DNA from: an uncultured Flavobacteriaceae bacterium
Lineage (GTDB): Bacteria > Bacteroidota > Bacteroidia > Flavobacteriales > Flavobacteriaceae
NCBI GenBank assembly: GCA_949372605.1
Contig: CASIAE010000021.1
Span: 1-50,528, forward strand
Reading direction: 5' to 3'
DNA: 50,528 nt
Part shown: positions 13,927 to 23,157 of the stretch, piece by piece
Position numbering within the stretch: position 1 is the first letter of the stretch
How the letters are laid out: each line of letters starts with the position of its first letter
Position numbers and translations under genes: made by a program
The notes under the pieces: generated by a model
The model's database searches: none
What the model was told of the DNA's origin: nothing
Seen by the model: the letters and a program-made list of their open reading frames with translations, nothing else

Positions 13927-15975
13927 ATGTCACTAGCGCCTAAAAGATATACGATAACTGCAGCTTTGCCTTACACCAATGGCCCGGTTCACATCGGTCA
14001 CCTTGCAGGAGTTTATGTGCCTGCAGATATTTATGCCCGTTACCTAAGACTCAAAGGGAGAGACGTGGCTTTTATTTGTGGGAGTGACGAGCATGGTGTC
14101 GCGATTTCAATAAAAGCAAAAAAAGAAGGTAAAACGCCTCAAGAAATAATTGATAAATATGACAAAATTATACGAAATACGTTTGGTGAATTCGGAATAA
14201 CTTTTGATAATTATTCTAGAACTTCAAGGACCATTCATCATGAAACTGCAACTGAAATTTTTAAGACCCTTAACGACAAAAACGAATTTATAGTTCAAGA
14301 AACGGAACAGCTTTTTGATCCAGAAGCAAAACAATTTCTTGCGGATCGTTTTGTGACTGGAACCTGTCCTATCTGTCAAAATACAGAAGCTTATGGAGAT
14401 CAATGTGAGTCGTGCGGAAGTTCTCTAAGTACAACTGATTTAATCAATCCCAAATCGACTTTGTCTGGAAGTGTTCCTGAATTTAAAAAAACAAAACACT
14501 GGTTTTTACCCCTAGACAAACATGAAGATTTTATAAAAGAATGGATTCTCAAAGGACACAAAGCAGATTGGAAACCCAATGTTTATGGCCAAGTAAAGTC
14601 ATGGGTTGACAATGGTCTTCAGCCCAGAGCCGTGACTCGTGACTTGGACTGGGGAATTCCTGTTCCTGATAAAGATGCAATGGGAAAAGTGCTTTATGTT
14701 TGGTTTGACGCTCCCATTGGTTATATTTCTTCAACCAAAGAATGGGCAAAAAGTAAAAACATTGACTGGGAGCCTTATTGGAAATCTAAGGATACCCAAT
14801 TGGTGCATTTCATAGGAAAAGACAATATTGTTTTTCATTGTATTATTTTCCCAATAATATTGAAAATAGCTGGAGAATTCATCTTACCAGAAAATGTTCC
14901 TGCCAATGAGTTTTTAAATTTAGAAGGAAATAAAATCTCCACTTCAAAAAACTGGGCGGTATGGTTGCATAAATACCTTCAGGATTTTCCTAACAAACAA
15001 GATGTGTTGAGGTATGTACTTACCGCAAATGCTCCTGAAACAAAAGACAACGATTTTACTTGGAAGGAGTTTCAAACAAGAAATAACAGCGAATTAGTTG
15101 CCATTTTTGGGAACTTCATAAATCGCGTTATGGTTTTGACTCACAAGTATTATGAGGGGAAAGTTCCTGCCGCTGGAAATCTGAATGAGATAGATCAGGC
15201 TACATTAAAAACTATGATTGCTTTTCCTGAAAAGTTGGAAACCGCCATTGAAAAATATCATTTTAGAGAGTACAGTCAGCAGTTAATGAATCTTGCCCGT
15301 CTGGGAAATAAATATTTAGCTGAACAAGAACCCTGGAAACTTATAAAAGAAGATTCTGAAAGAGTAAAAACCATTATGAATACTGCATTGCAAATTGCAG
15401 CAAGTTTGGTAATATTATCTGAACCACTACTTCCGTTCACATCAGATAAAATGAAAAAAATGTTTAATTTCAATATATCGTGGAATGAAGTCAACGGTAA
15501 TATCCTTCCTGAAAGCCATCAACTCAACAGTGCCGAACTCCTATTCGATAAAATTGAGGATGCTGAAATTGAAAAACAATTAGAAAAATTAAAAGCAAAT
15601 AAATTGGAAGAATCAAATAAAAATGCTGAAGAAATAATAGCAAAAAAAAATATTAGTTTTGATGATTTTTCTAAATTAGATTTAAGAACAGGAACCATTA
15701 TCGCTGCAGAAAAAATGTCCAAAACAAAAAAACTTTTAGTTCTGAAAGTTGCCTTAGAAAATGATGAAAGAACCATTGTTTCAGGAATTGCTGAAAGCTA
15801 CAACGCCGGTGATTTAATCGGTAAAAAAGTTACTGTGTTGACCAATCTTGAACCAAGAGAAATCAGAGGTGTTAAAAGCCAAGGAATGTTGCTTATGGGA
15901 GAGGATAAAGACGGTCGTTTGATGTTTGTTTCACCTGAAGATCCAGATGCAGCAAACGGATTGCCAATTAGCTAA
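13927..15975 (+). CDS. metG: Methionyl-tRNA synthetase
   Basis: 682 residues, class I synthetase that charges tRNA-Met. The signature HIGH (PVHIGHLAG) is at about 22-25 and the KMSKS-type loop reads KISTSKN near 335. A zinc-knuckle pair CPIC...CESC lies around 147-163 with an added [12 protein letters not shown] segment just before. The C-terminal 110 residues, starting near [15 protein letters not shown], form the extra tRNA-binding (Arc1/EMAP-like) domain present in bacterial MetG of this length. Start is ATG after a TATTTTTG box. A histone-deacetylase-like gene follows nine bases downstream. Confidence 0.97.
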   Translation: MSLAPKRYTITAALPYTNGPVHIGHLAGVYVPADIYARYLRLKGRDVAFICGSDEHGVAISIKAKKEGKTPQEIIDKYDKIIRNTFGEFGITFDNYSRTSRTIHHETATEIFKTLNDKNEFIVQETEQLFDPEAKQFLADRFVTGTCPICQNTEAYGDQCESCGSSLSTTDLINPKSTLSGSVPEFKKTKHWFLPLDKHEDFIKEWILKGHKADWKPNVYGQVKSWVDNGLQPRAVTRDLDWGIPVPDKDAMGKVLYVWFDAPIGYISSTKEWAKSKNIDWEPYWKSKDTQLVHFIGKDNIVFHCIIFPIILKIAGEFILPENVPANEFLNLEGNKISTSKNWAVWLHKYLQDFPNKQDVLRYVLTANAPETKDNDFTWKEFQTRNNSELVAIFGNFINRVMVLTHKYYEGKVPAAGNLNEIDQATLKTMIAFPEKLETAIEKYHFREYSQQLMNLARLGNKYLAEQEPWKLIKEDSERVKTIMNTALQIAASLVILSEPLLPFTSDKMKKMFNFNISWNEVNGNILPESHQLNSAELLFDKIEDAEIEKQLEKLKANKLEESNKNAEEIIAKKNISFDDFSKLDLRTGTIIAAEKMSKTKKLLVLKVALENDERTIVSGIAESYNAGDLIGKKVTVLTNLEPREIRGVKSQGMLLMGEDKDGRLMFVSPEDPDAANGLPIS

Positions 15976-15984
15976 GACTTCATT

Positions 15985-16887
15985 TTGATTCCCATTGCAT
16001 TCGATCCAATTTATGTTTTACCATTGCCTGAGCGGCATCGGTTTCCAATGGAAAAGTATGACCTTTTACCAAAGCAACTTACACATGAAGGAACTTGCGA
16101 CTGGAGTGATTTCTTCTCACCATCGCCTGCAGTCGACCTAGTGGTCAAAGCAATTCACGGTGCAGAATATGTAGATCGACTCATAGCCATGGATTTAAGT
16201 ACTTCGGAAATAAGAAAAATCGGGTTTCCCATTTCAAGTCAACTCGTAGAAAGAGAGTTTATCATTGCGGGTGGTACCATTGAAGGTTGTTTAAAAGCCT
16301 ACGATACTGAAATTGCGTTCAACATTGCCGGTGGCACACATCACGCTTATCGTGATCATGGTGAAGCCTTTTGTTTACTCAATGATCAAGCGATTGCAGC
16401 TCAATTTTTATTGGATCAAAAATTAGCCAAAAAAATACTCATCATTGATCTTGATGTTCATCAAGGGAATGGAACTGCAAAAATTTTCGAAGCGGAAGAT
16501 CGCGTTTTTACTTTCTCAATGCATGGTGGGAAAAACTATCCTTTTAAGAAAGAAAAAGGTGATTTGGATATTGCACTTGAAGATCAAGCATCAGACGATA
16601 CTTTTTTGAAAATATTAGAAGAAACATTGCCTGATCTTATTCTAAAAACAAGACCTGATTTTATCTTTTATCTCTCTGGTGTAGATGTTTTGGCTACCGA
16701 TCGACTAGGACGTTTAGGGATGACCCTCGAGGGGTGCAAAAAAAGAGACCAAATCGTTTTAACATTGTGTAAAGAAAATGAAATCCCTTTACAATGCAGC
16801 ATGGGTGGCGGCTATTCAAAAGAAATTAAAATCATCATTGAAGCCCACGCCAATACTTATCGAGTTGCGCAAGGTGTTTTTCGTTAA
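15985..16887 (+). CDS. Histone deacetylase/acetoin-utilisation (AcuC/AphA) family hydrolase
   Basis: 300 residues. Zinc-hydrolase fold of the HDAC superfamily: His pair in GGTHHAYRDHGE (about 117), the metal-binding Asp/His in LDVHQGNGT (about 155-164), the second Asp in SGVDVLATDRLGR (about 231), and GGGYSK near the end. Such proteins deacylate acetyl-lysine or acetylated polyamines; the substrate is not deducible here. The start is TTG at 15985; homologues also begin with this IAFDPIYVLPLPE segment, so TTG is preferred to the internal ATG. It is probably cotranscribed with metG and its stop overlaps the CBS gene stop by four bases (TTAA). Confidence 0.9.
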   Translation: MIPIAFDPIYVLPLPERHRFPMEKYDLLPKQLTHEGTCDWSDFFSPSPAVDLVVKAIHGAEYVDRLIAMDLSTSEIRKIGFPISSQLVEREFIIAGGTIEGCLKAYDTEIAFNIAGGTHHAYRDHGEAFCLLNDQAIAAQFLLDQKLAKKILIIDLDVHQGNGTAKIFEAEDRVFTFSMHGGKNYPFKKEKGDLDIALEDQASDDTFLKILEETLPDLILKTRPDFIFYLSGVDVLATDRLGRLGMTLEGCKKRDQIVLTLCKENEIPLQCSMGGGYSKEIKIIIEAHANTYRVAQGVFR

Positions 16888-17348
16888 TGCCAAGTCTGGC
16901 TTTTCATGTTAATTACAGCAATCACAATGTCTTTTCTGCTAAGTTGTCCAACCAATCTGTTCTTGTCTATTACAGGATAACGCCTTCTAGTGGATTTAGA
17001 AAACATTGATGCTGCCTCAAAAATACTCAAAGAAGCATCGATAGTATCTACCGGTGAAGTCATAAAATGATTAACTGATTTGTCTAAAATAGGCATATTA
17101 AAGTAACGGCTTTCTGAAATCTCTTTCATACAATCTGCTTCTGAAATAATCCCAATAAGGTTTCCTGCTTTGTCCACTACAGGGCCCCCTGATATTCGAT
17201 GTTTAATAAACAATCTCATCACATCATGAATACTTTGGTCTGGATTAAACAAAATCAAGTTTCGACACATGATATCGGACACTAAAATATTTTTACTTTG
17301 GACTTTAGAAGCCTTAGCACGCTCCCCTTGAAAACTCTTGATTGGCAT
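16884..17348 (-). CDS. Tandem CBS-domain protein
   Basis: 154 residues holding two CBS domains. The first spans about 23-80 (DIMCRNLILFNPDQSIHDVM, then ISGGPVVDKAGNLIGIISEAD) and the second about 90-150 (HFMTSPVDTIDASLSIFEAA, RRYPVIDKNRLVGQLSRKD). No catalytic domain is attached. CBS pairs bind adenine nucleotides or sense ionic strength; the partner here is unknown. It converges with the HDAC-like gene, with a shared TTAA stop, and is divergent from the SDR-like gene at 17453. Confidence 0.85.
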   Translation of the reverse strand: MPIKSFQGERAKASKVQSKNILVSDIMCRNLILFNPDQSIHDVMRLFIKHRISGGPVVDKAGNLIGIISEADCMKEISESRYFNMPILDKSVNHFMTSPVDTIDASLSIFEAASMFSKSTRRRYPVIDKNRLVGQLSRKDIVIAVINMKSQTWH

Positions 17349-17452
17349 ACCTTTTGGTTTTTGTGTCTTCTAAATATAGTAATTTTTATATTTCTATTAG
17401 ATTTTGTGGTAAATATTTGATAATGTTGCCTCATAATCAGGAATTAAACTTA

Positions 17453-18262
17453 ATGGAAAAAATAGGAGTTTTGGGATGTGGTTGGTTAGGACTAGCCCTC
17501 GCTAAAAAAGCGATTGAAAAAGGATATGGTGTCAACGCCACTTCAACGACACCTTCTAAGACGCTAAGGTTGGAACCAACTCAAATAAAACCTTTCTTGC
17601 TTGAGGTTAACGAAAATGAAATAAAAGGGGAAGACCTTTTTTTTAATGATATTTCTACACTTATCATTGCAATACCACCAGGGTTAAGGAGAAATACCAA
17701 TCGAAATTTTGATAAAATCATTGGTCAGGTTATTACCAAAATCAAAGATTTTAAAATCAAAAAAGTTCTCTTTTTAAGCAGTACCTCTGTTTATGGTTTT
17801 CAGGAGGAGGAAATTAACGAGGAAAGTCCAACCCTCGGAACGACAACTTCAGCTATTCAATTATTGATTAGCGAGAAAATGCTCTTGGAAGAAGAAAAAT
17901 TTGAAACTTGTGTGATCAGGTTGGGAGGACTCATAGGACCCAAAAGACACCCAATTTATTCTTTAAGCCTTAAAAAAAACATCCCCAATCCAAATTCTCC
18001 TATCAATTTAATTCACCAGAAGGATGCAGTTCAAATTATACTTAAACTTATAGAAGCTTGGCAACCAAATGAAGTTTATAGTGCAGTGACCCCTTTCCAC
18101 CCTTCAAGAAAAAATTATTATACTAAAATGGCAAACCTTGCAAACATAAGTCCACCCGATTTCCAACCCGAAGGGGCTGTCAGAGGGGAAGTCAGTTCCC
18201 AAAAAATAAGGGATAAAATAAATTTTACTTTTTTAGTGGATAACTTGTTAATATTAAATTAA
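17453..18262 (+). CDS. NAD(P)-binding SDR-like/YeeZ-type protein
   Basis: 269 residues from ATG 17453. Rossmann N-terminus KIGVLGCGWLGLALAKKAI with GxGxxG (GCGWLG), then LFLSSTSVYG near 105-116, which is the Ser-containing strand of extended SDR epimerases/YeeZ-like proteins. The Tyr-x3-Lys is not obvious; a VRGEVSSQKIRDK segment closes the protein. It belongs with the NAD-dependent epimerase-like proteins of unknown substrate. A longer reading with a 37-residue addition is possible but the added part is low complexity, so ATG 17453 is preferred. Divergent from the CBS gene; the next plus-strand gene starts 78 bases downstream. Confidence 0.8.
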   Translation: MEKIGVLGCGWLGLALAKKAIEKGYGVNATSTTPSKTLRLEPTQIKPFLLEVNENEIKGEDLFFNDISTLIIAIPPGLRRNTNRNFDKIIGQVITKIKDFKIKKVLFLSSTSVYGFQEEEINEESPTLGTTTSAIQLLISEKMLLEEEKFETCVIRLGGLIGPKRHPIYSLSLKKNIPNPNSPINLIHQKDAVQIILKLIEAWQPNEVYSAVTPFHPSRKNYYTKMANLANISPPDFQPEGAVRGEVSSQKIRDKINFTFLVDNLLILN

Positions 18263-18340
18263 CAACTCGTTAATTTTAAAGGAGCTTAATCTCTACTTTA
18301 GAAAAAAAAATAATTGTCTAGTAATACACTTTTTATTGCA

Positions 18341-18754
18341 ATGCTTGAACAAATTCTTACCAACCTTAAGAATTCTAAGTTGGAGTATTTGAAGGCTTCT
18401 GACCGGCACAATGATTTAAATCACAAACGATTTTTTAATCTTCAATCCACACTTAGAAACCGTTATTTTCAAGACATTATTATGGTTTTAAGATCAAAAA
18501 AAGTAGAAATTAATGATCTAGTAATCAATCGACTGAACTTTGAACAAAGGTTAACCTCCTCTCTAGGGAAACAAAAGCTGAATGTTTTTGATAATTGTTT
18601 TCAATTAGACAAAAAACTACTCGAATTGTATGAAAAAGCTTTCGACTTAGACGATTCTTTTGAGATTATTGAAACTCATAAATTTAAAATTGAAGATATG
18701 ATCATTCAAAACAATCAATTTTACGAGAACAAAGAGTTTAAGCTAAATTCTTAA
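18341..18754 (+). CDS. Small helical protein, unknown
   Basis: 137 residues from ATG 18341 (MLEQILTNLKNSKLEYLKAS). Almost entirely helical, with regular hydrophobic spacing and no membrane segment or signal. The first 70 residues, with RHNDLNHKRFFNLQSTLRNRY, weakly recall the ferritin-like DUF2383 four-helix proteins (PA2169 type), but no metal ligands stand out. A TTG start ten codons further upstream is less likely. It lies after the SDR-like gene and shares the double stop TTAA with the convergent lipoprotein gene. Confidence 0.5.
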   Translation: MLEQILTNLKNSKLEYLKASDRHNDLNHKRFFNLQSTLRNRYFQDIIMVLRSKKVEINDLVINRLNFEQRLTSSLGKQKLNVFDNCFQLDKKLLELYEKAFDLDDSFEIIETHKFKIEDMIIQNNQFYENKEFKLNS

Positions 18755-19278
18755 TTCTTATCTATTTCTAAATCCTCGGTTTCCAACTTAATTTCTTTCT
18801 CATCAACGATACTTATCATTCTTCTTAAAAGAATGTTGTAATCTTTGTAGAGTAATTTCAACGCTTCATTAAGCTTCTCATTTTGGTTGCTTGAAGCGTA
18901 GAAATAACATTTATTAATTTGGGTCTGCACAACTCTGATGCGGCTGGATATCGGCAAACTATTAAAAGGTTCTGGATGTGGTGAATTTAGCAGCAAAAAG
19001 GTTAGTTTTTGTAAGTCCTTAAGAAAAATAACAATGCCCTCGGGGTTGAGTTTTGATATGTCTTCAATTGCATCTTTAAACACAATAAAATCTGGCCATT
19101 TTTCAATTTCATTCTCAACTATAAACTCAGGTGTGAACTCAATAAACTTGACTTCAATTTCAGGAGTATCAATCTTTAATGAATCTTGATTAACAATTTC
19201 ATAAACTTCAACTTTAGGCTGAATCTGCTTGCAAGACCCAAGGCTAAGGACAACAATAAAGAGAAGTAAATATCGCAT
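18751..19278 (-). CDS. Putative lipoprotein, unknown function
   Basis: 175 residues with a lipoprotein signal: MRYLLLFIVVLSLGSCKQ, lipidation Cys16. The rest is soluble and helical, with an acidic C-terminus (KLETEDLEIDKN) and one internal Cys. No family was recognised. Its start is 20 bases after the end of cruF and the same strand, so it may be the last gene of the crtA-crtD-cruF run, or an independent gene. Confidence 0.6.
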   Translation of the reverse strand: MRYLLLFIVVLSLGSCKQIQPKVEVYEIVNQDSLKIDTPEIEVKFIEFTPEFIVENEIEKWPDFIVFKDAIEDISKLNPEGIVIFLKDLQKLTFLLLNSPHPEPFNSLPISSRIRVVQTQINKCYFYASSNQNEKLNEALKLLYKDYNILLRRMISIVDEKEIKLETEDLEIDKN

Positions 19279-19298
19279 TGTTTATCAATAATAATGAA

Positions 19299-19949
19299 TT
19301 ACAATCCTATTGTGGTTTGTTTGATTAATAATACGGTGAAAAATATGATCTGAAGCAAATATAAGTGATTTGGAAACCCACTTTCGACCTTAATTTTCAA
19401 AAAATGATATCCAAATTGGAGGCATAATGCTACTAATCCCCAACCGACGTAGTTTTGCAATGGAGCTTCTCCTCCGTCAAAGATCCAAAAATCGAGACGT
19501 GGCGCCACTGGCTCTATCAAAAGATCTAAAAGAAGCATTAGAGTAACTCCTATAATACTTCGCATGAATGTATTTTCGTAAAACTGGTGGGCTATCGCTC
19601 CCGTTATGATTGTAAGCATTGCCCAATTGACTCCAATCATCAATGGAACTCCCAACACCTTATAACCCAATTGTTCTCCATATTGATAATTTCCAAAAAT
19701 CCATCCAAATTGAACCCCCAGGATTTCAGAAATCATACCGACTAAGAAAGCGATAACTGTCATTGGAAAAAACCATTTATGTCCTTTCGAATTAAGAAGT
19801 AATAAAACAAAACTTATTAAAAGGTTTAATGGAGTCGCGGAGATGAACCAGTCAGAATTCCCATAAAGCATTCCAAGAATTCCACTGACATGAAACAACC
19901 AAATAGTTGCAATGGAGAGGTTTTCCTTAGTTAATTTAATCGGTATCAT
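19299..19949 (-). CDS. cruF: Carotenoid 1',2'-hydratase, CruF family
   Basis: 216 residues, hydrophobic with about six membrane segments. Conserved segments EILGVQFGWIFGNYQYG and IEPVAPRLDFW are those of the CruF/DUF422 family. CruF adds water to the psi end of gamma-carotene or lycopene, the step before 3,4-desaturation, on the path to myxol/saproxanthin. The next gene upstream, crtD, overlaps it by 14 bases, so the two are coupled. The start (MIPIKLTKENLS) sits inside the crtD 3' end. Function by family and gene context; substrate not shown. Confidence 0.85.
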   Translation of the reverse strand: MIPIKLTKENLSIATIWLFHVSGILGMLYGNSDWFISATPLNLLISFVLLLLNSKGHKWFFPMTVIAFLVGMISEILGVQFGWIFGNYQYGEQLGYKVLGVPLMIGVNWAMLTIITGAIAHQFYENTFMRSIIGVTLMLLLDLLIEPVAPRLDFWIFDGGEAPLQNYVGWGLVALCLQFGYHFLKIKVESGFPNHLYLLQIIFFTVLLIKQTTIGL

Positions 19950-21417
19950 CAGTTCCTTTTGGGATTAAGTCAGTTGTGATTTTTGCGGATAATAAACAAA
20001 GTGGAATTCCTCCACCTGGATGAACACTGCCTCCACAGAAATATAAATTTTTGATTTTGGAAGTGAAATTTGGATGCCTTAAAAAGGCAGCCATTTTATT
20101 ATTACTTGAACTTCCGTACAATGCCCCTCCATAGGAAGCTGTTTTTTCTTCAATCAAAGGCGGTGTCAATACCTGTTCCACCTCAATAAATTTTTCCAAA
20201 TCAGTTTTTAATATTTTATTCAATTTATGAATAACTCTTTTTCTTAATCCGGTGGTTATTAAATCCCAATCCTGACCTTTGTCGGATGGGGTGTTGATCA
20301 TCACAAACCAGTTTTCACAACCGTCAGGTGCAACTTTTGGAATATCTTTTGAGGAAATATTAATGTAAATCGTAAAGTCGTCAGAAAGCTCATTTTTATT
20401 AAAAATAAAATCAAATTCATTTTTATAATCATTGGAAAAAAAGATATTATGTAAGTCCAGATCTGGAAAAGAATGCTTAATCCCCCAATAAAAAATAACT
20501 GCTGAACTGGATCGTTCTTGTGCCAGAACGCGCTCGGGGGCTGGCTTGTTTTTAAGCAATTTTCGATAGGTTGGATAAATATCCATATTGGAAATAATGA
20601 CATCGTAATTGATCTTAACATTATTCACCACAACCCCTGTTGTTCTTCCCTTATCGGTAATAATTTCCTCCACCTGTTCCCTGAAGTGAAATTTGACTCC
20701 CTGTCGTTTTGCCAGTTCATAAAGCGAGTGCGAAATTTGTTCCATTCCGCCTTCAGGAATAAAAGTTCCAAATTCCTGTTCGAGGTGTTGAACAAGGGTC
20801 ATTATTCCAGGAGTTTTAAATGGACTAGAGCCATTATAAGTAGCATAGCGATCATACATCTGAATCAAATGTGGTTCTTTCAATTGCTTTGAATTGACGC
20901 TGTGCAGAGTTTGATTGATTTCATAAAGGCTTAATCTTGATAAGGCCTTTAGAGTATCTAAGTTTAAAAAAGTCTTGAGCTGATGCAGTGATTTCTCAAG
21001 AAAAAGTGGTGCTGTTAAATCAAATTTCTTTTTGGCTCGCGTTAAATATTTTTTTAATGGTTTAGTATCAATGTTTAATTTTTCCTGAATTTCTTTAAAA
21101 AAAAGCTCTTGATTGTCATAAGCGGTAATTTGAGTCTGATCCTCCCAAAAATACTTGCATGCAATTTCTTTCTTTTTAAAATTAAAAGAATCCCGATGGT
21201 CTTCTTCAAACAGATCAAAAAGTTCGGTTACATAGTCGGGCATCGTAAACAAAGAGGGGCCAGCGTCAAATCGATACTTTCCCAACGTAAATGCACTGAG
21301 CTTTCCTCCGGGATAATCGTTTGTTTCATAAACATCAACTTGATATCCTTTTTTTGCCATTCTTATACTGGCGGCAATTCCTGCAATTCCTGCACCGATC
21401 ACAACTGCTGTCTTCAT
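19936..21417 (-). CDS. crtD: CrtI/CrtD-family carotenoid desaturase, probably 1-hydroxycarotenoid 3,4-desaturase
   Basis: 493 residues. FAD-binding N-terminus VVIGAGIAGIAASIRMAKKGY with the GGKLSAF segment, and the family's C-terminal motif YFCGGSVHPGGGIPLCLLSAK. It oxidises carotenoids in the membrane. Neighbourhood decides between CrtI and CrtD: it overlaps cruF by 14 bases and sits directly after crtA, while a distinct crtI (broken) lies at 23.2 kb, so a CrtD role (3,4-desaturation of 1'-hydroxy-gamma-carotene) is inferred. Its start overlaps the crtA stop by four bases (ATGA-type coupling). Confidence 0.8.
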   Translation of the reverse strand: MKTAVVIGAGIAGIAASIRMAKKGYQVDVYETNDYPGGKLSAFTLGKYRFDAGPSLFTMPDYVTELFDLFEEDHRDSFNFKKKEIACKYFWEDQTQITAYDNQELFFKEIQEKLNIDTKPLKKYLTRAKKKFDLTAPLFLEKSLHQLKTFLNLDTLKALSRLSLYEINQTLHSVNSKQLKEPHLIQMYDRYATYNGSSPFKTPGIMTLVQHLEQEFGTFIPEGGMEQISHSLYELAKRQGVKFHFREQVEEIITDKGRTTGVVVNNVKINYDVIISNMDIYPTYRKLLKNKPAPERVLAQERSSSAVIFYWGIKHSFPDLDLHNIFFSNDYKNEFDFIFNKNELSDDFTIYINISSKDIPKVAPDGCENWFVMINTPSDKGQDWDLITTGLRKRVIHKLNKILKTDLEKFIEVEQVLTPPLIEEKTASYGGALYGSSSNNKMAAFLRHPNFTSKIKNLYFCGGSVHPGGGIPLCLLSAKITTDLIPKGTDDTD

Positions 21418-22112
21418 TTAATATCTTCTGTTTTTTTAAATCCTGTGTCTGAGATTAAATGAAATCTTGCGAAAAGATCTTCACTATACCAGCCTTGAGA
21501 TTTTGTTTTTTTTATAATCTCTGCATGTGCTTTCCCTTTATAAGCAAAGGTCTTTACCGCTTCCATATTTTCCCAAAGACTCAAAGTCGCTTGCTGAACA
21601 AAAGGCCATTCGCCAATTCCCTTAAAAAAGGAGACTCCTTTTGCATTTTCTATGGCAGCACTTGCAGCGGGTACTGATTTCCAAAATGGCAACAAGCGGT
21701 TCCATTTCAAAGTTGCGCGGGTAATTACTGCTACAGGAGCCGTGGTATCAATATTTTGTTTTATTTTCTTCTTCAATTGAAAAGGATTTTGACCACTCCA
21801 AAGTCCATGACTGTGAATCGGATTAAGTTTTATTGTCCTGAAAACATTTACTTTTTTCATGTACTTTTTAATCATAGTACTTTTTGAGTAAAAATCATTG
21901 GCTTCTTTTTCAGAATTCCACACACCCAATAAAGCATAAGTACCAAAGTCTGGCCAAAGACTAAAACCATTACCTCCACCGGTTCCCATTAGCTTAAAAA
22001 ACAAAAGGCCCTTAACTTTTGACAAGTGCATCGGCATCAGTCCCATTTGTTTAAATGCCCAAAATTTGTGGGAAGTAAATTTAAAAAAAGTGACAGTGGT
22101 AAAACTGACCAT
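21414..22112 (-). CDS. crtA: Spheroidene monooxygenase-like protein
   Basis: 232 residues. Segments GLLFFKLMGTGGGNGFSLWPDFGTYALL and PVAVITRATLKWNRLLPFWKSVP are typical of CrtA-type oxygenases, which add a keto group at C-2 of acyclic or psi-end carotenoids. The protein is probably peripheral to the membrane, as it has no clear membrane helix. It is the first gene of the crtA-crtD-cruF run; crtD starts inside its last codons. In this context it could produce 2'-keto or 2'-hydroxy forms of the myxol-type carotenoid. No haem or iron motif was identified. Confidence 0.75.
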   Translation of the reverse strand: MVSFTTVTFFKFTSHKFWAFKQMGLMPMHLSKVKGLLFFKLMGTGGGNGFSLWPDFGTYALLGVWNSEKEANDFYSKSTMIKKYMKKVNVFRTIKLNPIHSHGLWSGQNPFQLKKKIKQNIDTTAPVAVITRATLKWNRLLPFWKSVPAASAAIENAKGVSFFKGIGEWPFVQQATLSLWENMEAVKTFAYKGKAHAEIIKKTKSQGWYSEDLFARFHLISDTGFKKTEDIK

Positions 22113-22277
22113 ATGAATAGTTTTAGAATTAAAACTAAGGTAGAAAGAATTGAAGAATATGAATTAATTAAATTGATCATGTTTTAAAAAAACGCTATTA
22201 AAAAATTATTTCCTTGAAATATCTCTCCATTTTGCATAAATAAACTTGATGCACAATCTGAAATAATCAAAATTCCA

Positions 22278-22285
22278 TATATTTG
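22278..22285 (+). promoter_or_regulatory. Putative -7 box (TATATTTG)
   Basis: TATATTTG fits the Bacteroidota -7 consensus and ends 18 bases before the ATG of the 28-residue peptide that precedes the K+ channel. A TTG sits further upstream (22246-22248), but the spacing is longer than usual. Confidence 0.4.
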
Positions 22286-22303
22286 ATGTATAACTATATT
22301 ATT

Positions 22304-22390
22304 ATGTCCATATTTTCCGTAGCAGTCTCAGTCATAATAACTACCGTGATTGTACTCATAGTGATTTTCATTGATATGTCTAAAAATTAA
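22304..22390 (+). CDS. 28-residue single-membrane-helix peptide
   Basis: ATG 22304 to TAA 22388-22390. The peptide begins MSIFSVAVSVIITTVIVLIV and ends FIDMSKN: one hydrophobic helix with a short polar tail. The K+ channel's GTG start is five bases after its stop, so both would be on one message. A TATATTTG box lies at a sensible distance upstream. Single-helix peptides next to ion channels can be accessory subunits, but a chance frame cannot be excluded. Confidence 0.4.
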   Translation: MSIFSVAVSVIITTVIVLIVIFIDMSKN

Positions 22391-22395
22391 ATTAG

Positions 22396-23121
22396 GTGAA
22401 GTCTCCAGTTTTATTTGATAAGTTTATCTATGTGTTGATTATCCTGAACATCGTTGCGATGATTATGGAATCGCACGTCAGCCTTAGCTTGGCTTATGGA
22501 AATGCATTTGGAATTTTTGAAAGGACTTCTATTTTTATTTTCTCTTTTGAATATCTCTACAGAGTTTTCATTGCTTTTAAAGATGACAAACTAAAAGGAG
22601 TCTCTAAGTATGTTTTTAGTGTTTTTGGAATAATTGATTTGATTTCAATTTTGCCATTTTACTTAAACACGTTTATAAAAGTAGATGGACGTTTTCTCAG
22701 AATATTAAGGCTTTTCCGTTTGACTCGAATTTTCAAATTAGGAAGGGACAGCTCTTCATTAAAGCTTTTTACCAAAGCGCTGTCTTCAGTAAAAAACGAG
22801 CTGAGGTTTACCCTTTTTCTTTCTGCTTTAATGATTTTGTTTTCTGCATCTGCGATTTACTACTTAGAAAATGAAACACAACCTGAAAAGTTCTCAAGTA
22901 TCTCGGAATCAATTTGGTGGGCAACCGTCTCTCTGGCAACGGTTGGTTACGGGGATGTCTACCCAGTAACTATTGGTGGTAAAATATTCGCTTCCCTAAT
23001 TTCTTTAATTGGAATTGGAGTCGTAGCCATCCCAACAGGAATTATTAGTGCATCGTTCGTTGAAGAAATTCGATTGGTGCGAGAAGAAAAAGCATCACCA
23101 ATTAAGTATCCTAAAAAGTAA
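22396..23121 (+). CDS. Voltage-gated potassium channel
   Basis: 241 residues with six membrane segments. S4 carries Arg at every third place (R99, R102, R105, R108, R111 in GRFLRILRLFRLTRIFKLG). The pore reads ESIWWATVSLATVGYGDVYP, with the selectivity filter TVGYGD at 182-187. This is the KvAP-like bacterial Kv group. There is no C-terminal cyclic-nucleotide or RCK domain, so gating is probably by voltage. The start is GTG 22396; no ATG is in frame near the first helix. It lies between the carotenoid genes and the broken crtI, directly after a small membrane peptide. Confidence 0.92.
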   Translation: MKSPVLFDKFIYVLIILNIVAMIMESHVSLSLAYGNAFGIFERTSIFIFSFEYLYRVFIAFKDDKLKGVSKYVFSVFGIIDLISILPFYLNTFIKVDGRFLRILRLFRLTRIFKLGRDSSSLKLFTKALSSVKNELRFTLFLSALMILFSASAIYYLENETQPEKFSSISESIWWATVSLATVGYGDVYPVTIGGKIFASLISLIGIGVVAIPTGIISASFVEEIRLVREEKASPIKYPKK

Positions 23122-23157
23122 TTAATTATTTTCATCTAAAATAAAGATATCTTTATT

